DNA of 64,000 bases from Limnoperna fortunei. Lineage: Eukaryota; Mollusca; Bivalvia; Mytilida; Modiolidae. The notes under the pieces were generated by a model. The model worked only from the letters and a program-made list of their open reading frames with translations, searched no databases and was not told where the DNA came from. Made by a program: the position numbers and the translations under genes. Each line of letters begins with the position of its first letter. The first letter of the stretch is position 1. Positions 33,805 to 44,369 of the stretch are shown here, in pieces. The stretch spans positions 16,890,273 to 16,954,272 of the forward strand of contig OX104112.1 in the NCBI GenBank assembly GCA_944474755.1, written 5' to 3'.

Positions 33805-34480
33805 CCTCAAAATAATGAAAGAATTTCGTTTGCAAGGTCAACAATTAGGAATTATTTTACAATATGCGCACCATGGAGTTATTTAAAAATACAACTGAGT
33901 TTTTTTGTGTTTTTTAACCAAGAACGAATTGGCAAACCTCCCAAATTAAATGATTTTAAACTGTACATTCTAGAGAAATATTCGGTAATCTTATTGTTAA
34001 TGAGCCTTTAAAAGCCATGTATAAACCGTTATATCTGACAAATTTTCATATTGCTATAATATTCTTTACATTAACTCCGGATGAGTCTGACAGTGATCCC
34101 GTTTATCACATGCTTGTCTGTGCGAATGAGATTTGGAAATTCCGGAGACAATACACTTTCGGTGACTGTGTGTCAAACACATGTGAACAGCTGCTTAAAT
34201 ATGGTTAGACTGGTACCCTGCACAATCACAATTTTTCATGCACCTCTCTTAAGTGATTTTAAACTGTAAAATCTATGATAAAAACTCTACGTTGTATCTA
34301 ATATTAATGGTTGGTTTATATCATGGTGGTAAGTAAAATAACAAACCAGATTCAGTATTCATGTTGGGTGACTGTTTACACACAAATGCTAATTTGTAAT
34401 TTGTTGGTTCGCTGTATCGTCTTCCAGTGTACATTTAACATATCACTACTTTCTTTATATCCCAAAAACAAATTGCTATT
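33805..34480. other. No feature seen
   Basis: Short frames only. Confidence 0.4.
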
Positions 34481-34489
34481 TTGTATACA

Positions 34490-34860
34490 AAAAACTGAAA
34501 TGGCTGAAGCAATTTGGCTGGTCATCAATCTTGGTCGAAATATTATGCCCATAAACATTTTCTCCAAGTTTCATGAAGATCGGACAACATCTGTTTACGT
34601 TAGAGAGCGGACAAGGCGAATTTATCATTTTTTTTATGAATAAAGGGGCATAACTCTGAAGTGGCTGAAGAAATTTGACTGGTTTTCGAACATGGCCGAG
34701 ATATTATGCCCATAAACAGTTTCCTCAAGTTTCACGAAGATCGGACAACAACCATTCCAGTTAGAGAGCGGACATTGCGTTTTGACTTCGCCCGCCATGG
34801 GTGTTCCTATAATACGACCCGTCTTCGATGGGAGTATAATTACATCCGCCTTTATCCCAA
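34490..34860. repeat. Two-unit tandem repeat, period about 161 bp
   Basis: Two units share 'tggctgaag.aatttg', 'gatattatgcccataaaca', 'caagtttca.gaagatcgga' and 'gttagagagcggaca'. The phrase order is one I associate with dispersed tandem-unit elements of bivalves. No termini were found. Confidence 0.7.
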
Positions 34861-34861
34861 A

Positions 34862-35330
34862 CCCTTAAAAAATGTAAAAAAGCATTTAAGTATTGCAAGG
34901 AAATACTAGTAGCTAGAATACTGGATTGTCTACCACTTTTCTAAACCTTTTGGAAGCCCCACACCCCTCGTCTAATTTTTTCGCTTCTTTTTGATCGCTC
35001 TGATTTCTCGCTGCATCATGCATAAGCAGGTCTAGTTAGAGCCATGCAGTACATAGTTAAGCAGCATGTTGGCCGCCCAAAATCTATTCTTACAATACTC
35101 CTGCCATATATTAACGAGCCATGGCATATAATAAAGTGATATCAGTAATGGAATTTCAACTCTAACCTAAGCGGAGTGCTCTCGATTTGAACATTAATGG
35201 CCAGTTTTAATGCTGAAGGTTGAGTTAGTTTAAATTTACTACAGCATCTTACTCGTTAAAAACTTGACGCAATGGAATTACTGCAAATTTGATAAACATG
35301 CCATAAAACCTCAGAAACCATACTGAGAGG
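34862..35330. other. No feature seen
   Basis: Unrecognised. Confidence 0.4.
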
Positions 35331-35335
35331 CTTAT

Positions 35336-35733
35336 CAGTGCTCGAACCACAGAGCAGACCATCACCTGCCGGATGTCGGATAATGGATACCCTCTCGTTG
35401 GCGGAAGGGGGTCAGGTCATAATACGGAAAGCCTGGCCGCTGACGTGGGTGACGATTCTGAAGTGGTACCACGCTCTTTACACGATAACGAACCCATTTG
35501 TAGATTTAAAAAAGAGTAGGCTCATTGCATCCGCCACAAAAACTAAATTCTTTGCCCCTACCCAATAATCCATACCTTTTCAGTGGCAGTAAGCATTTTG
35601 TTTCCTAATTCCAATCCAACCCCACAGTCCGTTGAATTGTTAATGTGTTAACTTGTGTTATCGGTCTGAATATAGCTGAAAAATGCTCGCTGGACGTAAA
35701 GCAAAGATTCAATCAATCATTAAACCTCAAATA
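35336..35733 (+). mobile_element. SINE family B, near full length
   Basis: The head 'gtgctcgaaccacagagcag', then 'gataccctctcgttggcgga', 'cataatacggaaagcctgg', 'gagtaggctcattgcatccg', 'gttaacttgtgttatcgg', 'tgctcgctggacgtaaagc' and an AATC tail. The 3' flank is shared with 17.84-17.90 kb, marking the left part of the duplicated module. Confidence 0.88.
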
Positions 35734-35769
35734 AAGCTACATACTTACCATATTTTTAGTGCTTAAACA

Positions 35770-36898
35770 AGAGGCTCTCACAAGCCTGTATCGCTCACAT
35801 GATTTTATATGCAATAAAGTTTGCATTTACCTAATTTTTAACATAAACTTTACGGAGGACCATACAACCAATATTGCTACTAAGTTGTGTTTTCATTGGT
35901 TAACCAGTTTCAGAGAACAAGACTTTAAAACTGTTTCCTATAGGGTCCTATGTTAAACTAAGCCTTGTGGTGGATACCATTTTGAATTTCCACTTGGCAG
36001 AAAAACATAAACCTTCAACAGGACTATCCAAACAATATTGCTAAAACGTTTTGTTTTCATTGGTTTACCAGATTCAGGGAAGACTTTAAAAACTTCTTTC
36101 CATAGCGTCCTGCGTTGGCGACCATTTTGAGTTTCCGTATGGCATAGAAAACATAAACTTAATAGAGAACCATCCAGACAATATTGAAAGTAAGTTTTGT
36201 TGTGATTGGTTAACTGGTTTTAGAGAAGAACCCTTAACTTGTTTCCTGTAGGGTCACATGTTAAACTAAGTCCTGCAGTGGTGGTCAAAGTAGTTTTGCA
36301 ACTCAAATAGAAAAACAATAACTTTGTAAAAGTCTATCCAATGACCGAATTTGGTTTCAATTGGCCAAATGGTTTCCGAAAAGATTGATTGATTGATTGG
36401 ATGTCTGCTTTACGTCCAGCGAGCAGTATTTCAGCTATATTCAGGACGGGAACAAGTTAACAAACAATAAATCAACGGAAAATGGTGGTGGGATGGGTCA
36501 CAGGAAATACAATTTTGACTGCCACTGGAAAAGTGTGGAGTTTTCTCGTTTTGGGTAGGGGCGGAGAATTTAGCCTTTTGTAGCGGCTACAATGAGCCTA
36601 CTCTTTTTCGAAATCTACAAAAGACGTCTTTATCGTGCAAGAAGCGTGGCACTCTCCAAACACGTTACCCACTATGGACCGCGGTCAGGCTTTCCGTATT
36701 ATGACCTAACAACCCACCAACGAGAGGGTCTCCCCTATCCGCCACCCGGGGACGCGCTGGGCTGCTCTGTGGGTCGAACACTGGGAATGGTCCCAGTTTC
36801 AGAAAAGAAGATTAAAATGTACAAAGATTACAGACGTCGACGAACGCAAAGTGATGACAATAGCTCACCTGACCCGCTGGTTGGGTCAGGTGAGCTAA
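35770..36898 (+). mobile_element. Non-autonomous Helitron/Helentron-like element 2, interrupted by a SINE
   Basis: The 5' end AGAGGCTCTCACAAGCCTGT and the 3' end (hairpin stem TCACCTGACCC / GGGTCAGGTGA near 36,866-36,893, then GCTAA) match element 1. Three to four internal units are recognisable, more degenerate than in element 1. A SINE-B copy (36,386-36,798) is inserted near the 3' end. The flanks 'agtgcttaaac' and 'caaaaccgtaaa' rejoin to give the uninterrupted sequence found at 17,885-17,908 next to satellite array 1. Confidence 0.87.
36386..36798 (-). mobile_element. SINE family B nested in Helitron-like element 2
   Basis: A complete copy in reverse orientation, from the ATTG-repeat tail at 36,386 to the head ending near 36,798. 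It is flanked by a target-site duplication of about 12 bp: 'gtttccgaaaag' on the left and 'gtttcagaaaag' on the right. Confidence 0.88.
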
Positions 36899-36927
36899 CA
36901 AAACCGTAAAAAGCATCGTATGCTAAC

Positions 36928-37935
36928 GGCACATTGCACGTTGTAATGAAAGTATTGTGTACTGTCCGCACATTGCACGTTGTTATAAAAGTATTGTGTA
37001 CTGTCAGCACATTTTACGTTGTAATAACAGTATTGTGTACTGTCCACACATGTCACGCTGGAGATAAAAATATTTTGTACTGTCCACACATTTCACGTTG
37101 AAATAAAAGTATTGTGGACTATCCACACATGTCACGTTGCAATAAAAGTATTTTGTACTGTCCACACATGTCACGTTGTAATAAAAGACTGTCCACACAT
37201 GTCACGTTGCAATAAAAGTATTGTATACTGTCCGCACATGTCACGTTGCAATAAAAGTCATGTGTACTGTCCAAACATGTCACGTTGTAATAAAAGTATT
37301 GTGTACCGTCCGCACATGTCACGTTGTAATAAAAGTACTGTGTACTGTCCGCAAACGTCACGTTTTAATAAAAGTATTGTATTTTGTCCCCACTTGTCAC
37401 GTTGTAATAAAAGTATTGTATACAGTCCATACATGTCACGTTGTAAAAAAACCACGTGTACTGACCGCTCATGTCTTGTTGCTATAAAAGTATTGTGTAC
37501 TGTCCGCACATGTCACGTTGTAATAAAAGTATTGTATACTATCCGTATATGTCACGCACGTTGTAATAAAAGTATTGTGTACGGTCCGCACATGTCACGT
37601 TGTAACAAAAGTATTGTGTACTGTCAGCAGATGTCACGTTGTAACAAAAGTATTGTGTACTGTCCGCATATGTCACGTTGTAATAAAAGTATTGTGTACT
37701 GTCCGCATATGTCACGTTGTAATAAAAGTATTGTATACTGTCCACACATGTCACGTTTTAATAAAAGTATAGTGTACTGTCCACACATGTCACGCTGGAA
37801 TAAAGGTATTGTATACTGTGAGCACATGTCACGCTGGAAAAAAACTATTATGTACTGTCAGCAAATGTCACGCTGGAATAAAAGTTGTCTTTATTGTCTC
37901 CAAATGTCACGCTGGAATAAAAGCTGACTGTATTG
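36928..37935. repeat. 39-bp satellite array 2, main block (about 26 units)
   Basis: It has the same 39-bp unit as array 1, with period 39 confirmed at 37,632, 37,671 and 37,710. Units towards the TRIM gene (from about 37,790) change to a variant with 'ACGCTGGAATAAAAG' instead of 'ACGTTGTAATAAAAG'. The 271-codon plus-strand frame and several minus-strand frames are by-products of the repeat. Confidence 0.97.
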
Positions 37936-37937
37936 TG

Positions 37938-38325
37938 TCATGGTGTAAATATAACAACTACATTCTAACTTCAAGATTTATAATTTGTGTTACCATTTGC
38001 ATTTATTTTCTGAGATTATTGGATGTTCAACATTAATCCTGTTTTGATAACTATTAGACATTAATCCGTTAATTGAACAATCGTCCGTTCACTCAGATCA
38101 AAGAGGAACATTCCCGACAATCGTGCCAACTGACATTAATCCGTTTAATTATTTTAATTGTAACATTGTATTGTGCTAATTGGTTTTTTGCTATGTTTAT
38201 ATATGTTTTATGTATAAATAGATCTTTGTAAAAAATATACAAGCAGTCTCGGAGTTACCTTTCTATAGGTAACACTTTCGACCGAAAATAAAAGTTCGAA
38301 ACCAAAGTTGAAGCCAAAATCTAAG
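37938..38325. mobile_element. Insertion of about 390 bp within satellite array 2, possibly a solo LTR
   Basis: It separates units of the satellite, with 'attgt' on both sides. It contains a TATA-like TATAAATAG (near 38,211), a short hairpin 'gttacctttctataggtaac' and AATAAA (near 38,288), the spacing expected of LTR promoter and poly(A) signals. It lacks clear TG...CA ends, so the call is tentative. Confidence 0.35.
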
Positions 38326-38480
38326 CGCGTAATTGTCTCCAAATGCCACGCTGGAAGAAAAGTATTGTCAATTGTCAGCGAATGTCATTCTTGAATAAAA
38401 GTTGACAGATTGTCTCCAAATGTCACACTGGAATAAAAGTATTGCGTACTGTTAGCACAAATCACGCTGGAATAAAACAA
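38326..38480. repeat. 39-bp satellite array 2, distal variant units
   Basis: Three to four diverged units of the 'ACGCTGGAA' type ('gtctccaaatgccacgctgg', 'caaatcacgctggaataaaa') end about 60 bp from the stop codon of the TRIM-like gene. Confidence 0.85.
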
Positions 38481-38538
38481 CCAGGAATAAGTTTATGTCT
38501 ACTATCAATAGATACAAAGTCAAACTATCAGCTGAAAA

Positions 38539-40207
38539 TTATAAACAAGCAAACACGAAAACAGACTTTGCATTATCGTTTGTCACAAACAATTTGCGAT
38601 AATTTCTACTAAATACCAGACCGTACGGTTTATTAATTGTCTTATCATGGTCCAGTATTATGTCAATGACGTTCCCGTCGGGCGAAAGTCGATGTATGTT
38701 ATTTGAGCCCCTACAAGCAACGTACAGGTTACCTCCCCTGTCAGTAGTCACAGCTCGAGGTCTATTAAAGTCTTCAGGTGTACATGTAAAACGTACTTCT
38801 CCACTTAGTTTGACACAGTCTACTTTATTGTCATAATAGTCAGTATAGAAGACGCTGTCCTGTGGACCCGGATGTAGGTAGTAAATACATCTGCAATTAC
38901 CACCAGGTATAGTTACTGTAGTTGTATGCTTCCCTTGTTTATTGAGGATGTAAATCTTCCCAACACCACCAACACAGATCTTATCACCGACAACAGCTAT
39001 ACCGACACACCAACCGGGTACAGAATGTGTACCACCGGACTTCATTGATTTTATTTCAACAAATTGTATTGACCTTTGGTTAGGTAGGGATACTACAGCT
39101 TTATCTTCACCTGGTATATTACAAATATCCCCTGGTTGACCAGATAAAATACAATCCTGTAGGTACTCACCACGGTCACTGTATACCAGTAACTTGGTAC
39201 TGTTATAGTTACAGAGTAGTAGACGGTTGTCGTCTGTCACAGCAATACTGGTTATAAAGACACGATCGTTAGATTCAACATCAAATTTCATGTCAAAGTC
39301 GAACTTTGTTGGCATCTGAATTGTTGTCGGTAAAACCTGAACTTGATTTGATTTGAATGATTTATACTTGATCGGACATGGTGTAGACTCGATGTGTACT
39401 GATCCAAAGGATTCGAACACGTGTTGTTGCTGTGGTGACTGTTTGAACGAAATTTTAGAGGTCAACATCGATGATATCATTTTTTGTATTTTAAAATCGC
39501 AGTCAGAAATTTTCCATTTGTACGAGTTTAATAAAATAAATAGCTGGCTCTCTGATCCATGGTTTATCATAAGATCTAATTTACAGGTAACCTTGTCCAG
39601 AGACTTCATCATTTTTGAAAATGTTTCCTTATCGGATTTGATTTGCTTCTCGCATTTCGTCTTTGCTGATTTGATCTCATATATAGGTTTCCCTTCGAGA
39701 TCGTTAATGTGTTCTATAAGTTTTGATTTAGTCCTTGAAACCTTTCTCAGCACATCTGCTTCTTCATCATTAAGACTGTCTAAATTCTCATTGCGGCTGC
39801 ATAAGCTTTTTCAGAAGTCTCCGTATGTTGGATGCTGCACCAAATGTATCTTCCAAAACATACGACTTCCTTACGCCTTTCGCAGCAACGTTTACAGGAA
39901 CAAATTTTTGACATGTTCGGTGTGTTTCAGCCATACAGGAACGACAGCATAGACAGTCATGCCCCACACAAAAAAAATCAAGTGCTATTTCGTCGTGTTT
40001 TGTACAGAAGTTTTCTACAGATAATTTGTCCTTGAGTAACGATCTATAATCGATTAAATGATGAGAGGCACAAACTTTGAATGAACTATGAGCATTCAGA
40101 CAGACCGCACATAGGTTTTCTCTACAATCAGTACAATACTTTATAGCCATTACAGGTGACAGTTTTTTGCGTGAGCATGGATCACAACTGGGCTGAAACG
40201 TCGTCAT
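38539..40207 (-). CDS. TRIM-like protein: two B-boxes, coiled coil, NHL-type propeller (one frameshift)
   Basis: Proteins of this kind act in the cytoplasm as scaffolds or, when a RING is present, as ubiquitin ligases, often in innate immunity. The likely start is the Met at 40,207 (MTTFQPSCDPC), just after a splice-acceptor-like TTATTTCAG, so a 5' UTR intron is probable. Residues 8-50 form a B-box1-like zinc site (C8, C11, C25, C28, C33, C36, H49/H50). Residues 68-96 form a B-box2 (C68, H71, C80, H83, C88, C91, H96). There is no RING. A frameshift near 39,795 (codon about 137) separates this from the second frame, which carries a coiled coil (39,753 to about 39,480) and a propeller (about 39,290-38,539) with repeated 'VTDDNRLLLC', 'GGNLYVACRGSNNIHRLSPD' and 'KPYGLVFS' blade motifs. 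Total about 556 codons, the usual size. The rest is intact, so a sequencing error or a very recent lesion is possible. Confidence 0.88.
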
Positions 40208-40225
40208 TATTTCCTGAAATAAATA
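40208..40225 (-). promoter_or_regulatory. Putative 3' splice site before the TRIM start codon
   Basis: On the minus strand 'tatttatttcag' precedes 'gaaataATG'. TRIM-type genes often have their whole coding region in one exon after a 5' UTR intron. Confidence 0.45.
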
Positions 40226-40429
40226 TTTAATAATAAACGAGGTTAAGAGCAGATTTATTGGAATCGGGGTCAAATTTCACAGTTCTATGCTCTAAATTCA
40301 TTATACTCGATTTTATATTCTAATTTGTGACTTCTGCAGTATTAATGTTGATATATTTTGTGTTTCATTCGACATTCGTACATCTATTTTTTTAATTCTA
40401 AATTCATCCCGATAGCACCCCTATTGTTT

Positions 40430-40690
40430 AATCTCGGTCACTATCGATACTAGTCTCGATCATCCTGACGCTTTAATTGCATTGTGCGTCTGGATTCATC
40501 TGTATATTGAACTCGTTATCTTTTCGTCTTTCGCGTAGGTTTTTGATTGGATGACATTTTTGTCTAAAAAATTACGTCCCTTCATACGAAGAAGTATATA
40601 CAAATTGTACCAAAGTTTACATTTGAATACTTTTATTACTTCACCAATTAATCGAACAATTATTAATGTTATGTACAATCAAAAGAAAAG
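40430..40690. repeat. Dispersed segment shared with 13,540-13,696
   Basis: It has the same 'gcgtctggattcatct' and 'tatattgaactcgttat' order as at 13.55 kb, and an 'attaa.cgaacaattatta' end. This copy continues without an LTR. A 'cggtcactatcgatac' motif at 40,434 also recurs near 43,687. Confidence 0.5.
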
Positions 40691-41875
40691 CACAGTGAGA
40701 CGTCATTTTATAAGTGTAGATTTGTTTTCGTGGATTTCCTAGTCTAAACATAGGGCAATAAAAAAGAATGATTGCTTTGTCTCCTCCTATTGGTAGCAAA
40801 ATTAAAACAAGATAATACCAGACGCAATTATATATGCGTCTTGGTGATCGAGACTATATCGAACATTCACGTCTGTCGGACAGGTTCGATTTAAAAAAAA
40901 ATATGAATATTGTATATTTGGTTCTTCAAATTAAAAGAAACATTTCTGTTAAATGTTTTATTTTAATTTCGAGGATAAAGCTTATTCAGTTAATTTAGTG
41001 TGTCAAAAATATACTATTGAAGGTTAACCATCTTGTGAATATCTCGTCAATAGGTTGCGGTACTAAATATCAAGTGACAGCCAAGTACCTTCAAGTCGTT
41101 GGGTGAAAATTATTTGAAACGGTCTATCAGCAGAAGGGTGCATTATAAAATTAGGTTCTGACAAGTGCATTTCATGTGAAATATGATTAAACAAAGCAAA
41201 CTAATCTTACATTGTAAAGATATTTCATTCTTATTGAATAAATTGATGAAGATTAACTAAACTATAAACATAGATAATCGTTTTCGTGATTTTTCTTTCG
41301 AGATTATCTAAGTTGTGTATCGTCTGTAATTTCCGGCCTAAACACATTTGTCAACCTAATTTACTTTTCAATTTCAAATGTAAATTTCACTTAACTGTAG
41401 TAAAAAAATAAGTGTCCAGAGTGTAAGGCTAAATTTTTTCAGAATTTCCATAATTCGGACCGATTTTTGTGGGCGGAGCTACTGGGAAAGCTCAAGCGTG
41501 TGTGGCAGAGGCGATATCATTAGCGTAGTGTTACGAAGTGTGGAACGGAGCGGATACGACCTCGGCCTCCGGAGATTGCATTATGGTGTATTTAATCATT
41601 TTTGTTTGTTTGCTGGTCATAAGACATCGCCGCAGTTTGTGTAACCTTCAATAATCTAATGCAGAAAAGTCTTTTAAACTGGATTAATTATCATTTTGTA
41701 CTGGATACTGTACTTTTATACGTCACAGGCGCACATCTCGCGGTAAATATTGTCAACATTCAACCACCTTTTATCAAGTCTAGAAGCGTCATGGTTGAAA
41801 TCAAATGGCAAATGTGTTTCTTTTTTATTTAATATAAAACATATCTAATTTTTATTTTTGCGATGTTTCCCTTTA
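40691..41875. other. No gene recognised
   Basis: It contains a GC-richer patch at 41,470-41,590 that I cannot assign. 'acattcacgtctgtcggacaggttcg' at 40,863 is related to the start of the duplication at 41,880. Confidence 0.4.
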
Positions 41876-41879
41876 AATC

Positions 41880-42612
41880 TCAGTCACTTTCGAGACATTC
41901 ACGTTTGAAGCCTCTCGGACAGGATTGTTTGAAAGGGAATCGGGTTTGTTTTAAAGAGATTATATTAAATTCAGAAAGTTGTGCGAACATTTTATTTCTA
42001 AACGTTTTAGCCATGGACAGAAAATTAAAATAATTTGTAAAATACTTCATTACAAAGAATTATAGAAACAGCTTTGAACGTTTGTTTTCAGAAGTAAAAC
42101 AACTCCATACAAAACATTTATTTCATCAAGGTACGCGTCTTTATTCTAACCACATACACTGCATTATAATAGTCTGTTAAAACAAAAGATGAATGTATAA
42201 TGTCCAAATGCGTATTACATGTCTTATCACCATCAATCAATATAAGCCGTTGGACATGCGGCCTTCTAGCTGATATTGGTATCGCGGGATAACAGAACGA
42301 TGCACATTGTATGTATTATTCATTATTCTCTATGTATCAACCTTGCGGTATCTGATATGTAAATGAAAAAAATCGTAAGATGTTTTTTAAACGTCTAAGC
42401 AGCAGTGTATTTTTAACATTTGAAGTATTGTAGCACAACAGTAAACATTACATAACAATATTTGTTTTCAGTGCCATTTTGGACCAAAACATTGATGTAC
42501 ATATTTCAATATTGTGTACAGCAGCACCGTTTTGAAAGGCCGTATCTGCAAAGGTGTCTCCATTATATTATGCCATGGTTGAGTGGGACGGACAGAATTC
42601 ACTCCTGATTAT
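41880..42612. repeat. Segmental duplication, copy 1
   Basis: It shares with 43,675-44,365, in the same order, 'ctcggacaggattg', 'ggacagaaaat', 'ctgatattggtatcgcggga', 'gcacaacagtaaacattaca', 'caccgttttgaaaggc' and 'gagtgggacggacagaattc'. Offset about 1.75 kb, with many substitutions. Not coding. Confidence 0.8.
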
Positions 42613-42614
42613 GT

Positions 42615-43670
42615 TAGCTGAGCGGTGGAGAAAGAAAAAAAATTTATTTAACAAAGAAAGCAGTTTAATAACGGAAGATATGTAAAAATCACAAGAGGGG
42701 TTTTTGCTCCATTACGGGTAATGGGGCCTATTTGTAGCTCCGTCCATAAAAAAGAAAAAAGAAGCTGCATTATTGTAGCTACACGTGGGTTAATAACTGT
42801 CTGGTATTTGCACAAGACGAAATAACTAGTTGTTCTACGTGCCAAAGCGCGCCAAATTTGAAACGGAGAAATTACAAGTTATTTATTTTAACGATTTACA
42901 TTAAGTTGTTCTCACGAACGGTTTTTTTTTGTCGAAAACAATTTTTTCAGAATACACTATACTCATGATAATAGTTGCACACAATCGAATACTGCTGGTT
43001 GATTGGAAATTGATCATGTGTGAGCCAGATTGGCAAACAATAAGGATAGCTTTATAGGTAGAACAGTAGTAAATGTTTTGACTGTAGTCGAAAACTAACA
43101 CTTCTGTGATTTGCATACATTTCTAACATTGATCAGCATTTACCTGTGCTCTGAAATTAATAAACTTTCATTCAACATTAAAAAATATATGCCATATATG
43201 TCCGTGACCAATATATTTTTCGCTAGTTAGAACACTTTGATACGCTCCCACTTTTACATGCACTTTCTAATGCAGTGAATGTAAAAATACTAAATAGTTT
43301 AAAACAAATACTAAAATTTTAAATAACAAGATCTGAGAAAAATTTTACCACTTTTTAAAAAATTAATTTATGCAGGACCTTACAGACACAAAACTGTACA
43401 CATGTAACCACTATTGATCAAATCAGAACACAACGTAGTATTCACTGCTGTACCTAATGTAGGGTACACAATCTGGTAACCTGTTACTGGTACATATTTA
43501 CTACTGCTATACCTATAATGTAGATTGATTAACTAAATACAGTATGTTATACGGTACACTATGATCAATCCATATCGCGCATCTTTGTCGCGCACCCTTC
43601 ATCACATGCCTACCCTTAATTGCACGTACCCAACATTTATCACACCACATTTGTATCACAAACAGCCTTC
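42615..43670. other. No feature seen
   Basis: Unrecognised sequence between the two duplicated segments. Confidence 0.4.
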
Positions 43671-43674
43671 GTCT

Positions 43675-44365
43675 ATTCTTAAATCCGGTCACTATCGATA
43701 CATTTACGCTTGGAGTCTCTCGAATAGGTTCGTTTTAAAGTGAATTATGTTACATTCAGAAGGTTTTGGAAACCTTTTTCATGGAATGTTTCAGGCATGG
43801 GCAGAAAATGCGAATACGTTGTGAAATTCTTAACTTGTTTTCAGACTGAAACAAATCCGTACAAAAAATTACATTTAATCAATTCACGTCTTATTCTAAA
43901 CCAGGAACATATATAATTCAATTAGTTATACTAATCCCAAGTCTAAACACATACCATACATTATAACAGTCCGTTAAAGTATATGATAAAATGTATAACC
44001 CGTATCACATGTATCACCTTCGACCACTACCTTGGACCTGCGCCCCATTGGCTGATATTGGTATCGCGGAATAATAGTACGGAGTACGGCATGTGCTGCT
44101 GGCGCATATACTATTCTATACGTATCAACTGTGGTATCTGTAAAACCGTAGACGGGAGGAATTTTAAAATTCTAACCAGCAGGAAGATATGAACATCTTT
44201 GCACAACAGTAAACATTACAGAGCAATGTTTGTTTTGTTGCGGACAAAATATTGATAATCACACAGCATCACCGTTTTGAAAGGCTAGATCCGCATAGAT
44301 GTCTACATAATATATCATAATTTATTTGTTGGTTGAGTAGGGCAGACAGAATTCTCTTCTTGGCA
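43675..44365. repeat. Segmental duplication, copy 2
   Basis: Partner of 41,880-42,612, with the same landmarks, ending 'gagtagggcagacagaattc'. Confidence 0.8.
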
Positions 44366-44369
44366 TTAC

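Noticed and set aside
36592..36909. 105-codon plus-strand frame
   Set aside because: It covers the nested SINE-B and the 3' end of the Helitron-like element.
37112..37927. 271-codon plus-strand frame
   Set aside because: Same 39-bp satellite artefact as in array 1.
39353..39952. 199-codon plus-strand frame
   Set aside because: It is antisense to the TRIM-like coding region, where the minus strand has clear domain motifs.
41470..41590. GC-richer patch as a possible structural RNA or CpG-rich promoter
   Set aside because: I could find no recognisable RNA fold or promoter element, and no gene follows it.
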